From the NCBI GenBank assembly GCA_965248605.1, contig CBDFJV010000007.1, positions 2,852,001 to 2,916,000 of the forward strand: a stretch of DNA of 64,000 nucleotides, read 5' to 3'. The translations under genes were made by a program, and so were the position numbers. This DNA comes from CAUZJF01 sp965248605. Lineage in GTDB: Bacteria; Chloroflexota; Dehalococcoidia; Lucifugimonadales; CAUZJF01. The notes beneath the pieces are model-generated. The model did no database searches. It saw only the letters and a program-made list of their open reading frames with translations, and had not been told where the DNA came from. Shown in pieces: positions 1-6,964 of the stretch. The first letter of the stretch is position 1. The number at the start of each line of letters is the position of its first letter.

Positions 1-86
1 ACCTCGAGTTCGAGAAGGCTGCGCTCTTGAGGGACCGGATCGTCGACCTCCGCAAGGTGATGGTCGAAGACCCGGTCGCTCCTTAG
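1..86 (+). CDS. uvrB: UvrABC system protein B, C-terminal end (partial)
   Basis: The frame starting at base 3 reads LEFEKAALLRDRIVDLRK and ends in a TAG at 84-86. This is the UVR motif, the coiled hairpin at the C-terminus of UvrB (also present in UvrC) through which UvrB and UvrC bind in nucleotide excision repair. The position at the very C-terminus with about ten residues after it fits UvrB better than UvrC, where the motif is internal. Only the last 27 residues are in the window, so the assignment rests on this motif alone. Confidence 0.7.
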   Translation, partial: LEFEKAALLRDRIVDLRKVMVEDPVAP

Positions 87-241
87 GATTTACCTGCCTC
101 CACTAGACCCTTCCATTTTCTGTGAGCACAGCCGTGCGCTTGCCGGGTTCTCGTAAATTGTAACGCTGACTCGCCTTGCCTCCGGTACGCTGCTCACGTG
201 TAGTATTTAAGAGAACGTTTCTGAGCGCGAAGGTTCAGGTT

Positions 242-748
242 GTGGCATTCCTGCTTATTCAACGTCCAGGCGAGGCCGACGAGAGGTTCTCTCTCGCCGA
301 CACCGAGGTTAGGATCGGGCGTCTGTCCGACAACGAGCTCGCGATCGACGAGCCGTCGTTATCGCGCTACCACGCCGTCATATCCGCGACCGGCGACGGA
401 CACACTGTGGTTGATCTGGGCAGTCGCAACGGCACCCGCGTGAATGGGCAGTTGGCCTCAGACGCGCCTGTCCAACTTCGCCCGGGCGACGACGTTGCCC
501 TGGGTAGTCAGGGTGTTGTCCTTCGGTACCTCGCGGACGACGCGCGGTCAGGTGATATTACTGGTTTTTTTGGAACAGTCCCCGCGCCGGGAGAATCGAC
601 TGTTTCTCCGGCGGTAGTCGAGGATGGTGAGCGATGGATGAAGGTCCTTCGCGTTACGCCCTGGCTCCGTTTCGTAGGAGCCGCGGCGGGTTCCCTCGCC
701 GCCGTACTCGCCCTCGCTTGGTGGATCATCCGTTGGCTCGTACCCTAG
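242..748 (+). CDS. FHA-domain membrane protein
   Basis: A protein of about 168 residues with an N-terminal forkhead-associated domain, which binds phosphothreonine peptides. Visible FHA signatures are GR at about residue 26, SRYHA at about 41-45, and NGTRVNG at about 66-72. A hydrophobic segment (FVGAAAGSLAAVLALAWWII) near the C-terminus should be a single membrane anchor, leaving the FHA domain in the cytoplasm. I chose the GTG at 242 because the FHA fold begins immediately after it; an in-frame start at 176 adds 22 low-complexity residues. It follows uvrB on the same strand. Another FHA gene lies at 15874-16302. No Ser/Thr kinase is in the window, so the phosphorylated partner is unknown. 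Confidence 0.75.
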   Translation: MAFLLIQRPGEADERFSLADTEVRIGRLSDNELAIDEPSLSRYHAVISATGDGHTVVDLGSRNGTRVNGQLASDAPVQLRPGDDVALGSQGVVLRYLADDARSGDITGFFGTVPAPGESTVSPAVVEDGERWMKVLRVTPWLRFVGAAAGSLAAVLALAWWIIRWLVP

Positions 749-852
749 CTCCAGGCGATAGCGAGACCCCCTAGCGCTGGATGAATGACCATTAGAATAA
801 GGGTGATGACCGCGCGGGCCTTAAAAAGCAATCCATGCAGAAATGTGTTTTA

Positions 853-881
853 TTGACACCTTCAGGGGGCGCAGCTAGAAT
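853..881 (+). promoter_or_regulatory. Sigma-70-type promoter for sufT-like gene
   Basis: TTGACA at 853-858, a 17-base spacer, then TAGAAT at 876-881. The -35 box is consensus and the -10 has one mismatch at optimal spacing, 44 bases before the ATG at 926. It probably drives the sufT-like gene and perhaps mrp. Confidence 0.7.
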
Positions 882-925
882 GAAGGTGATTCACCGGCTA
901 CAGCGAAAACGGGAGCTGTCCTAAC

Positions 926-1237
926 ATGACAACCTCGACTCTTACGAAAGAAAATGTGCTCGAAGCCCTCAAGGACGTCTTCGACCCGGAAATCCCGGTT
1001 AACGTCGTCGACCTGGGGCTCGTATACGACTGCAAGGTCGAAGATGGTGACGTGAACGTCAAGATGACGCTGACCTTCGCGGGCTGTGGGATGGGCCCTT
1101 ACATCTCCCAGCAAGCCGAGTGGCGGATCGCCGAAATCGAGGAGGTCGAAGACGTCGAGGTGGAGATGGTCTATGACCCCCCCTGGTCCCCCGACATGAT
1201 CACCGAAGACGGCAAGGCCCAGTTGGGCCTCGACTGA
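926..1237 (+). CDS. MIP18/DUF59 (SufT-like) Fe-S assembly protein
   Basis: A 103-residue protein of the MIP18 (DUF59) family, whose bacterial members (SufT, PaaD) act in maturation of Fe-S proteins. It shows the hallmark DPEIPVNVVDLGLVYD segment near residue 20 and the conserved cysteine in the FAGCGMGP loop at about residue 53. Almost the whole length is one DUF59 domain. The next gene on the strand is an Mrp-type P-loop ATPase, a pairing that is often fused or adjacent in other genomes, which supports a shared Fe-S carrier role. A good promoter lies at 853-881. The specific client proteins cannot be read from the sequence; the SUF operon at 49-56 kb is the likely upstream source of clusters. 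Confidence 0.85.
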   Translation: MTTSTLTKENVLEALKDVFDPEIPVNVVDLGLVYDCKVEDGDVNVKMTLTFAGCGMGPYISQQAEWRIAEIEEVEDVEVEMVYDPPWSPDMITEDGKAQLGLD

Positions 1238-1470
1238 CCCGCAGTCCGTTAGCCACCGTTCACGGACCCGCGCACCCCGCCAAAGTCCATCCTCACACTT
1301 CGACAAACTCACGGCCGGCACTCGATCTTCCTCGGCAACAAGCTATCGCTGAGAATCATTGACGTACATTGTGACCAGCACCCTAAAGGATGAAACGGGC
1401 TAATCTTGCCTCCTTCCCGTCTCTGGGAGAAGACTGAGATGAGGGCTCTTTTCACAGTAAGGACTAGCCG

Positions 1471-2310
1471 ATGACCCACCCCCACCCTCAGAATCCGCAG
1501 GCCGCCGCTCAGGGCCGCGCCAAGATCGAGCAGATGAAGCGCTCCTTCGAGCAGAAGAAGGCCATTGCTGACAGTCTCGGCCGCATCAAGAACAAGATCG
1601 GCGTCTACAGCGGCAAAGGGGGCGTCGGCAAGACTACGGTCGCGGTCAACCTGGCGGTTACGCTGGCCCAGGACGGGGCGAGTGTGGGCATCCTGGACGT
1701 CGACGTCGACTGCCCCAACGTGGTCCGGGCGATGAAGGTCGCGGAGCCTCCTGTGGTTGGGGACGAGAAGAAGCTGCTGCCGCCCGAACGGTTTGGCGTC
1801 CGAGTGATGTCGATGGGCTTCTTTCAGGAGAACGAAGAAGAGGCCATTATCTGGCGCGGACCGATGATCCACAACGCAATCAACCAGCTGATTCAGTCGA
1901 CCGAGTGGGGGGACCTCGACTATCTGGTAATCGACCTGCCGCCCGGGACGTCCGACTCGCCGCTCACGGTGATGCAGACCCTTACCCTGGACGGTTTCGT
2001 CGTCGTGACTACTCCTCAGGAACTGGCGAAGATTGACGCCATGCGATCGATCAACATGATCCGCAAGCTGAAGGTCAACGTTCTGGGAGTCGTAGAGAAC
2101 TTCTCCGGCAGCATCTTCGGGTCCGGGGCCGGAGAGGACCTCGCCAAGGAGATGGAGATCCCCTTTCTCGGCAGGTTCGAGCTAAGGGAGGACTATCGGG
2201 ACACTTCGAAGCCCACGGTCTTGAACAGCAAGGCTGTTCGCTCCGAGTACCAGAAAGTGGCCGAGCGCGCCATCAACGAACTCGAAAACGGAGCCGAAGG
2301 GGCCGCTTAG
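1471..2310 (+). CDS. Mrp/NBP35-family P-loop ATPase lacking CxxC
   Basis: A 279-residue ParA/MinD-superfamily ATPase of the Mrp/ApbC/NBP35 group, which carry or insert Fe-S clusters. The deviant Walker A motif SGKGGVGKTT is at about residues 47-56 and the Walker B-like segment is YLVIDLPPGTSDSP. The usual Mrp CxxC pair after the VVENMS-like motif is missing: here the stretch is VVENFSGSIFGSGAGEDLA. The only cysteine in the protein is in DCPNVVR. It therefore may not bridge a cluster in the standard way, although the fold is clear. It sits downstream of the sufT-like gene with a 233-base gap that contains a short repeat (ACCCTAAAGGATGAAA, also near 9290). Confidence 0.85.
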   Translation: MTHPHPQNPQAAAQGRAKIEQMKRSFEQKKAIADSLGRIKNKIGVYSGKGGVGKTTVAVNLAVTLAQDGASVGILDVDVDCPNVVRAMKVAEPPVVGDEKKLLPPERFGVRVMSMGFFQENEEEAIIWRGPMIHNAINQLIQSTEWGDLDYLVIDLPPGTSDSPLTVMQTLTLDGFVVVTTPQELAKIDAMRSINMIRKLKVNVLGVVENFSGSIFGSGAGEDLAKEMEIPFLGRFELREDYRDTSKPTVLNSKAVRSEYQKVAERAINELENGAEGAA

Positions 2311-2348
2311 CCGACGGTTTCTTGGGCAGGCGCTGAGTCGGCCCTCAC

Positions 2349-2939
2349 TCAGGCGGCTACTCGACGATCGCGCCCGACTCCATCTCGTGACTTCCGACGT
2401 GCGCTGCTTTGCGGAGACGGTGTTGAAGCGCCACTGTTCAGGGATCTGTCAATCCTTCCGCCGGCCTCCGAACTGGATTGGATCTCTTGGACGGCTTGGG
2501 CCACCATCGTTGCATCGTCTCGGATCCCCGCCACCGCTTCTCTGGCTACGGCTGTCGCCAAGTACTTCTCGGGTCGCTGAAGAAGTAGGTGAACCCTTCC
2601 TGATATCGCGAAGAGGGGGCTATTAAGTTCGTGGGCGATGCCGCTGGCAAGCGTGTGAACCGAAGCCGCTGTGGTCTTTCGTGAAGCCCGTCCGTTGCGG
2701 GCGCGGAGCTTCCGTTCCTGTGCCTTCAGCACCTCGAGACGAAGTGCGTTTGCACGGGCCTGTCGGCTGGTTCTTACTAAGATCAGATAGGTGGACAGTA
2801 GCGGGGCCGCTAGGAGAAATAACGCCCACCAGGCAGCACTGATCAGTACCAGGGCGAGAAAAATAAGCGCAAGCCCGCCTAGCAAAAGAACACCTTGGTT
2901 GGCGGCGTTCTTGATCAGCCGGTACCACGAGCGTGTCAC
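2349..2939 (-). CDS. Truncated membrane histidine kinase (no ATPase domain)
   Basis: The protein has two closely spaced hydrophobic segments near the N-terminus (GVLLLGGLALIFLALVLI and ALFLLAAPLLSTYLILV), a short basic coil, then a phosphoacceptor-type motif SGIAHELNSPL with the candidate histidine. After one more helix it turns into low-complexity sequence and stops. No N, G1 or G2 box of a HATPase domain is visible in any frame downstream, so it cannot autophosphorylate by itself. I placed the start at the GTG at 2939, with AGGA just upstream; a TTG at 2978 adds 13 residues. It is probably a decayed kinase, or less likely a phosphotransfer partner. A 131-bp repeat begins directly upstream at 2986. 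Confidence 0.5.
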   Translation of the reverse strand: MTRSWYRLIKNAANQGVLLLGGLALIFLALVLISAAWWALFLLAAPLLSTYLILVRTSRQARANALRLEVLKAQERKLRARNGRASRKTTAASVHTLASGIAHELNSPLFAISGRVHLLLQRPEKYLATAVAREAVAGIRDDATMVAQAVQEIQSSSEAGGRIDRSLNSGASTPSPQSSARRKSRDGVGRDRRVAA

Positions 2940-2985
2940 AGGCGTCCTGTCTGTGGCTGTGGCCGCTGCTAAAGCCAATGGCTCA

Positions 2986-3116
2986 CTAGTAGACCGAAAT
3001 CTTTGAAATGAGGGGTAGCCGAGATTGGCGTGCTACGACGACAGGGCGGGTTTCAAACCCGCCCCTACCAAGCCGTAACCTCAGAACCCTTCAATACTAG
3101 GATGTTGGACCACTAG
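2986..3116. repeat. 131-bp dispersed repeat, copy 1
   Basis: This 131-bp block is repeated at 15779-15909 with a single base difference that I can see (G versus A in the GCCGRATTGG segment). Its ends, CTAGTAGACC and GGACCACTAG, form an imperfect terminal inverted repeat, and a perfect 10-bp-arm palindrome (GGGCGGGTTT, C, AAACCCGCCC) lies at 3044-3064. Both copies are bounded by CTAG, so a CTAG target duplication is possible but cannot be distinguished from the element end. It has no coding capacity of its own. It looks like a small non-autonomous mobile element. Confidence 0.75.
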
Positions 3117-3134
3117 CCTCCTGAGACGGAATAT

Positions 3135-3172
3135 GTCCACCGGACGCCAAGCCAGCATGGCGTCCGGTGGAC
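3135..3172. repeat. Perfect 15-bp inverted repeat (hairpin)
   Basis: Arms GTCCACCGGACGCCA (3135-3149) and TGGCGTCCGGTGGAC (3158-3172) pair perfectly around an 8-base loop. No T-tract follows, so it is not a standard intrinsic terminator. It lies between the 131-bp repeat and the small peptide gene; it may be a processing or attenuator structure. Confidence 0.6.
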
Positions 3173-3244
3173 TGAGGCGCCGATCGTTCGAGAGATCCGG
3201 ACGCCGACGCTTCATTGGTCCCGCCGATGAAACGACTCAACTCT

Positions 3245-3376
3245 CTAGTCGATTCCCGACCACCTAAGCCCGGCTTCGGCGATCTCGGCTCCGTTCACCG
3301 CGAGAACCGTAGCCGCCGTCGCAAACGCGACAAACGCTATAGCCCCCCACTTCTTCGCTAGCCTCAACACCTTCAT
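3245..3376 (-). CDS. 43-residue hydrophobic peptide
   Basis: An ATG at 3376 preceded by a near-perfect ribosome binding site (AAGGAGGAGCTTG just upstream) opens a 43-codon frame ending in TAG at 3245. The peptide starts MKVLRLAKKWGAIAFVAFAT and continues with a hydrophobic alanine/valine core, followed by a polar tail ending RWSGID. It looks like a signal peptide or single membrane anchor with a short external tail. It is divergent from the degenerate LuxR-type regulator at 3639, 262 bases away. I do not recognise the family. The strong Shine-Dalgarno and the positive-hydrophobic-polar layout argue that it is real; function unknown. Confidence 0.55.
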   Translation of the reverse strand: MKVLRLAKKWGAIAFVAFATAATVLAVNGAEIAEAGLRWSGID

Positions 3377-3638
3377 CAAGCTCCTCCTTCTTGCTGTGCC
3401 AGTCGCACGCAGTTTGCTTGGCTGGAACCGAGACTAGCAGGGGCTCGCTGCCAGCCGACAGATTGATAACCCCCAGATGCCGGGGGGAAAACATGCAACA
3501 GTAACTGGGGGAAAACCCCCAACCCCGCGCTGCGAGACCTGCAGAAAACCGCCAATCGGCTTCTTTGCGCTATTGCGTTTTTCGTTACGTTGTGGGAATA
3601 TGTGGGCCGCTACAGCCCGACGGCATACTAGAACCGGC

Positions 3639-4358
3639 ATGACACAAGCCAGCGATACGATCCGTGTCTACATAGCCGAAGAGCAGGGGATTCTTCGGGA
3701 AGTTTACCTATCGAGCTTCGCGTCGAACCCACGAATCGAAGTGGTTGAGTCCTCAGGCGATACGTCGGCTGCTTCGATTGCGGAAGCGGTTCAGAGCGTC
3801 GAGCCCGACGTGGTCCTCATCGGCGGCAAGGTGCTCAAGCCCGACGTAGTCGCAACCCTAGAGAAGATTCGCGAGGGTCTGCCGGAAGTCGCTTTGGTCG
3901 TCCTCTCGGCATCCCACGAGGTCGAAGGGGTAAGGGCCTTGAGGGAGTTCTCGCGCGGGAACTCAGTCGGCTGTGCCTATCTGCTCAAGCACACTATCGA
4001 TACCGCTGACCAGATCGCCCAGACGATCGAATTCGTCGCAGATGGGCGTCTAATCGTCGACCCCGTAGTGATGGACGGAATGATCTCAGCGGGGGAGAGC
4101 GCGACCAGCTTCCTGGGGGACCTTACACGAAGAGAAGTGGAGGTCCTGAGCTGGATGGCGAGGGGCTACAAGAACGACACTATCGCCGAAGTCCTGAGCC
4201 TGGACACGAAGACCGTCGAGCGCCATATCAACAACGTCTACAGCAAACTCGGGGACTGCCCCGAGTCGATGAACCCCAGAGTCTACGCGGTGATGTCTTA
4301 CCTGAGTGCTACGGGCATGCTGCCGCCGGAGCAGTTTGGCCGCGACGGCCGAGGGTAG
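3639..4358 (+). CDS. LuxR-type regulator with degenerate receiver domain
   Basis: About 239 residues: an N-terminal receiver-like domain followed by a LuxR/NarL helix-turn-helix (LTRREVEVLSWMARG, then TVERHINNVYSKLG). In the receiver the acidic pair is present (YIAEEQ), as are the serine switch (VVLSAS) and the conserved lysine (YLLKH). The phosphoacceptor position is not aspartate: the strand reads PDVVLIGGKVL where VVLxD is expected. It is therefore unlikely to be controlled by ordinary phosphorylation. I chose the ATG at 3639; a longer frame back to 3477 has an implausible N-terminus. A weak promoter-like TTGCGT, N17, GAATAT lies about 45 bases upstream. The regulator at 18964 is a related protein with an intact aspartate. 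Confidence 0.8.
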   Translation: MTQASDTIRVYIAEEQGILREVYLSSFASNPRIEVVESSGDTSAASIAEAVQSVEPDVVLIGGKVLKPDVVATLEKIREGLPEVALVVLSASHEVEGVRALREFSRGNSVGCAYLLKHTIDTADQIAQTIEFVADGRLIVDPVVMDGMISAGESATSFLGDLTRREVEVLSWMARGYKNDTIAEVLSLDTKTVERHINNVYSKLGDCPESMNPRVYAVMSYLSATGMLPPEQFGRDGRG

Positions 4359-4371
4359 TCACCCAGCCGTA

Positions 4372-5403
4372 CTAGACTCCGAGCGATTCCAGCACTTCTA
4401 GCGACGGCTCCAGTTCCCCCGTCTCGACCCGCTTCGTCAGCCGGACTACTGCCTCGTTGACCGGCGTCGGGACCCCGAGATCCAAGCCCTTCGCGACCAC
4501 GTAACCGTTGAGGCTGTCGACCTCGGTCCTGCGGCCCTTCCCTATGTCCTGGGCCAGCGAGGGCCGACCCTCCAACAGAACGCCCGCGCCCTCCTGGAGC
4601 TTCGCCTCGACCTCGCTGCGGACGCCTACGTCGTTCTGAGCCGCGAGGAATTTTTCTGGGGGAATCCCCCACATCGGCTCTACCTGAATCCCCAGCGCCC
4701 CAGCAACCTGGCACAGCTCGACAGCGATTCTGATGCCGAGGTCGAGGGTCCTCGCGTTCTGCTTTACCCCCGCCGAGCCCAGACCTGTGATTCCAGCCAA
4801 TGCGTTGGACATAGCGTTGTTGGCCAGCTTCGACCACCGGTGTCCCCACAGGTTGGTCGTGGTCACGGTCTGGCCCACGTCACCCATGACTTCCGCGAGC
4901 TTCTCGACCCGCTTGGTGATCAGGCCACTCGGTTCCCCCAGTGTGAATGCCGTGCGACTGTCCTTGGCTGTCGTTCGCTCGGCGTGCCCCGGCTCATACA
5001 TGGCGGCACCCATCTGGATTACGCACCCGACCACCTTTGACCAGCCGACGATCGGCGCGATGGCGTCTTCATTGATGCTGTTTTGTGCCGACACGACGTA
5101 GCCGCCTGGGGCCAGATATGGCTTTATGAACGTCGTGGCCCACGGGGTATCGTAGGACTTCACCGCTATTATCGCGACGTCGAACTCCGGTTGGACCCGA
5201 GCGACCTCCCCGAGGTGAAATACGTTCGCATCGACCGTGAACTCCCCCTCAACGCTCGTGAGGGTTAACCCGTGACTTTTGATGCGCTCGACGTTCTCCG
5301 GCCAGGTATCGATCAATGTCAGGTCTCGGCCCTCTTGGGCCATGTAGGCGCCCGTGACGCCCCCGATGCCTCCAACGCCAAGTATCCCTACTCGAAGCGA
5401 CAT
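4372..5403 (-). CDS. Ketopantoate reductase family oxidoreductase
   Basis: A 343-residue NAD(P)-dependent reductase of the PanE/ApbA family. The N-terminal Rossmann fingerprint GILGVGGIGG (residues 6-15) begins the nucleotide-binding domain, and the conserved KSYDT segment and C-terminal helical domain (KLANNAMSNALAGITGLG) follow. Family members reduce 2-dehydropantoate to pantoate for coenzyme A synthesis, but many paralogues act on other 2-keto acids. No panB or panC is in the window, so the substrate is uncertain. The gene is the last of a minus-strand pair with the MFS carrier at 5488-6774, 84 bases apart, suggesting a shared small-acid pathway. Confidence 0.8.
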   Translation of the reverse strand: MSLRVGILGVGGIGGVTGAYMAQEGRDLTLIDTWPENVERIKSHGLTLTSVEGEFTVDANVFHLGEVARVQPEFDVAIIAVKSYDTPWATTFIKPYLAPGGYVVSAQNSINEDAIAPIVGWSKVVGCVIQMGAAMYEPGHAERTTAKDSRTAFTLGEPSGLITKRVEKLAEVMGDVGQTVTTTNLWGHRWSKLANNAMSNALAGITGLGSAGVKQNARTLDLGIRIAVELCQVAGALGIQVEPMWGIPPEKFLAAQNDVGVRSEVEAKLQEGAGVLLEGRPSLAQDIGKGRRTEVDSLNGYVVAKGLDLGVPTPVNEAVVRLTKRVETGELEPSLEVLESLGV

Positions 5404-5486
5404 GTCTTCATCTCCTGGTGTTCTGACGAATTGGTAAAACGTGAAGCGTAAAGTGTGATCTAGCCCTCTGTACCTTGTTACGACAT

Positions 5487-5527
5487 TTTACGTCTTCTTC
5501 TCTGTGTTCTCCGTGATCTCTGTGGCG
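5487..5527 (-). repeat. ACAGAG-type dispersed repeat forming the MFS C-terminus
   Basis: On the minus strand the sequence reads as spaced GCCACAGAG, ATCACGGAG and AACACAGAG units followed by AAGAAG. Tandem ACAGAG/CACGGAG units of this kind are scattered in many environmental bacterial genomes. Here the repeat is in frame at the end of the MFS gene. Confidence 0.5.
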
Positions 5528-6774
5528 AACGACGGAGGTCTCGTCCGCATCAGGGTTACCACCGAAACCGCGAACAGCCCGGCCACGACCAGGAATGCTG
5601 GGCCGTAGTCGTCCCAAAGGTCGAACGACAGTCCCGCGATCAAGGGCCCCGTGATCATCGGGACAACCGTGGCCATCTGGGACAGACCGGAGATGCTGCC
5701 GAAGTACTTGATTCCAAAGCTCTCCTGGATTATCAGGGTACCCAGGACGCCGTAAGCCCCCATGAAGAAACCGTAGAGGGGCACGGAAACCCACACGAAC
5801 GGTAGCGACGGGTAAGAGACCATCAGCACTATGAAGACTATCTGCCCGCTCAGGCTCACGATCATCGCTTTGCGCGCGGTGACGCGTTCGGCCATGTATC
5901 CGAACACGACCTTGCCGCCCATACCGAACGTCGCCAGCAGTCCGACGGCGGAAATAACGACGGTCGTGCTCAACCCCTCGGCCGCCAGATGGGCGTTCAC
6001 GTGGGGAAGTACGGCGCTATATGTAAACGAAGCAAGCATCGCCACTAGGGTAATCGCGTAAAACGACCGTGTCTGGAGGGCCTCTTGTAACGTCCAGCCG
6101 GTCAGGGCTTGCCGCGCCGCGCGTGAAGGATCGGGTCGCCCCACCGGGTCGATGCGACCGCCGGGCTCTTCGTGCACCAACACAAGGGCGGCAAAGGCAA
6201 GGACGAACGATATTGCGGCGATGACGAGGAAGGCCATCTTCCATGGTACGTCGATACCCCAGCCTGTAGCGGAGGCGAGAATGTAGCCGGTAATAAAGGG
6301 CATGGTCAGTCCGCCGAAGTTGTTCCCGACCATGGTGATACCCATCACCCTCCCGCGCGTCCTCGGAAACCAGATCCCCACGAGTCTGCCAGCCGGCAGA
6401 AGCGCGGCACCGGAGAAGGACATGAACTGAAGGAAGCTGAGGGCGTACAGGTGCCACAATTCGGTAATCAGCGGACGCAGCGCGAAGCTGAGGCCGAACG
6501 TGATCAGGGAGCCGGCCATCACCGGTCTCGCGCCGTAGCGGTCCATCAAGCGGCCAAGTAGGGGCGACGTTATGCTACCTACGGCCATGAAAGACAATGA
6601 CGCGCTGATGGCAGTACGTGGCCATTTGAAGGTGTCTTCCAGCGGCTCGATAAACAGGCCGAAGGCGTAGTTGGAGGTGCCGATCAGGAGCCCGGCCGAG
6701 AGGAACACCACCGCGACGATAAGCCAGCCGTAGTGCGCCCGCGGCATGCGCAGCGCAATGTCAGAAGCGCGCAT
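5488..6774 (-). CDS. MFS transporter (monocarboxylate/oxalate-type)
   Basis: A 428-residue major facilitator with about twelve hydrophobic segments. The first loop motif LLGRLMDRYGARPVMAG and a central loop between helices 6 and 7 are visible, and the layout resembles the oxalate/formate and monocarboxylate branch. It probably carries an organic acid across the cytoplasmic membrane. Its last residues, FATEITENTEKKT, are encoded by a copy of a widespread ACAGAG-type dispersed repeat at 5487-5527, so the natural C-terminus has been replaced or extended. Downstream on the same strand is a ketopantoate-reductase-like enzyme. Confidence 0.8.
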   Translation of the reverse strand: MRASDIALRMPRAHYGWLIVAVVFLSAGLLIGTSNYAFGLFIEPLEDTFKWPRTAISASLSFMAVGSITSPLLGRLMDRYGARPVMAGSLITFGLSFALRPLITELWHLYALSFLQFMSFSGAALLPAGRLVGIWFPRTRGRVMGITMVGNNFGGLTMPFITGYILASATGWGIDVPWKMAFLVIAAISFVLAFAALVLVHEEPGGRIDPVGRPDPSRAARQALTGWTLQEALQTRSFYAITLVAMLASFTYSAVLPHVNAHLAAEGLSTTVVISAVGLLATFGMGGKVVFGYMAERVTARKAMIVSLSGQIVFIVLMVSYPSLPFVWVSVPLYGFFMGAYGVLGTLIIQESFGIKYFGSISGLSQMATVVPMITGPLIAGLSFDLWDDYGPAFLVVAGLFAVSVVTLMRTRPPSFATEITENTEKKT

Positions 6775-6831
6775 GCTGGATATGGTACACCTTGAACGTG
6801 CCTAATCCTACGAATGTTTTGTTTGACGTCC

Positions 6832-6964
6832 CTAATGCCGCATCGGAAGGACCTTCGGGCGTCGGCCCGTCATTGTTCGCAACCTCCCTGGATTGTTCGC
6901 ATTGGTCAGGCGCACGAGGGGACTCGGGTTTCCCATAGACTCGGCGAGAACGATCAACGCCTTA
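6832..6964 (-). pseudogene. 3' part of HTH gene split by IS1380-family copy 1
   Basis: This segment encodes KALIVLAESMGNPSPLVRL and ends MRH at a TAG (6832-6834). If the insertion sequence (6965-8670) and one TTA duplicate are removed, its frame joins without interruption to the part at 8671-8945: codons GGA CTG AGG CTT AAG GCG TTG run straight across the junction. The pattern resembles the ending of the paralogue at 25218, which has LLRDLMRDPDPRVRLRA. The product was probably a small DNA-binding protein of the phage-terminase-small-subunit-like HTH type. Confidence 0.65.
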
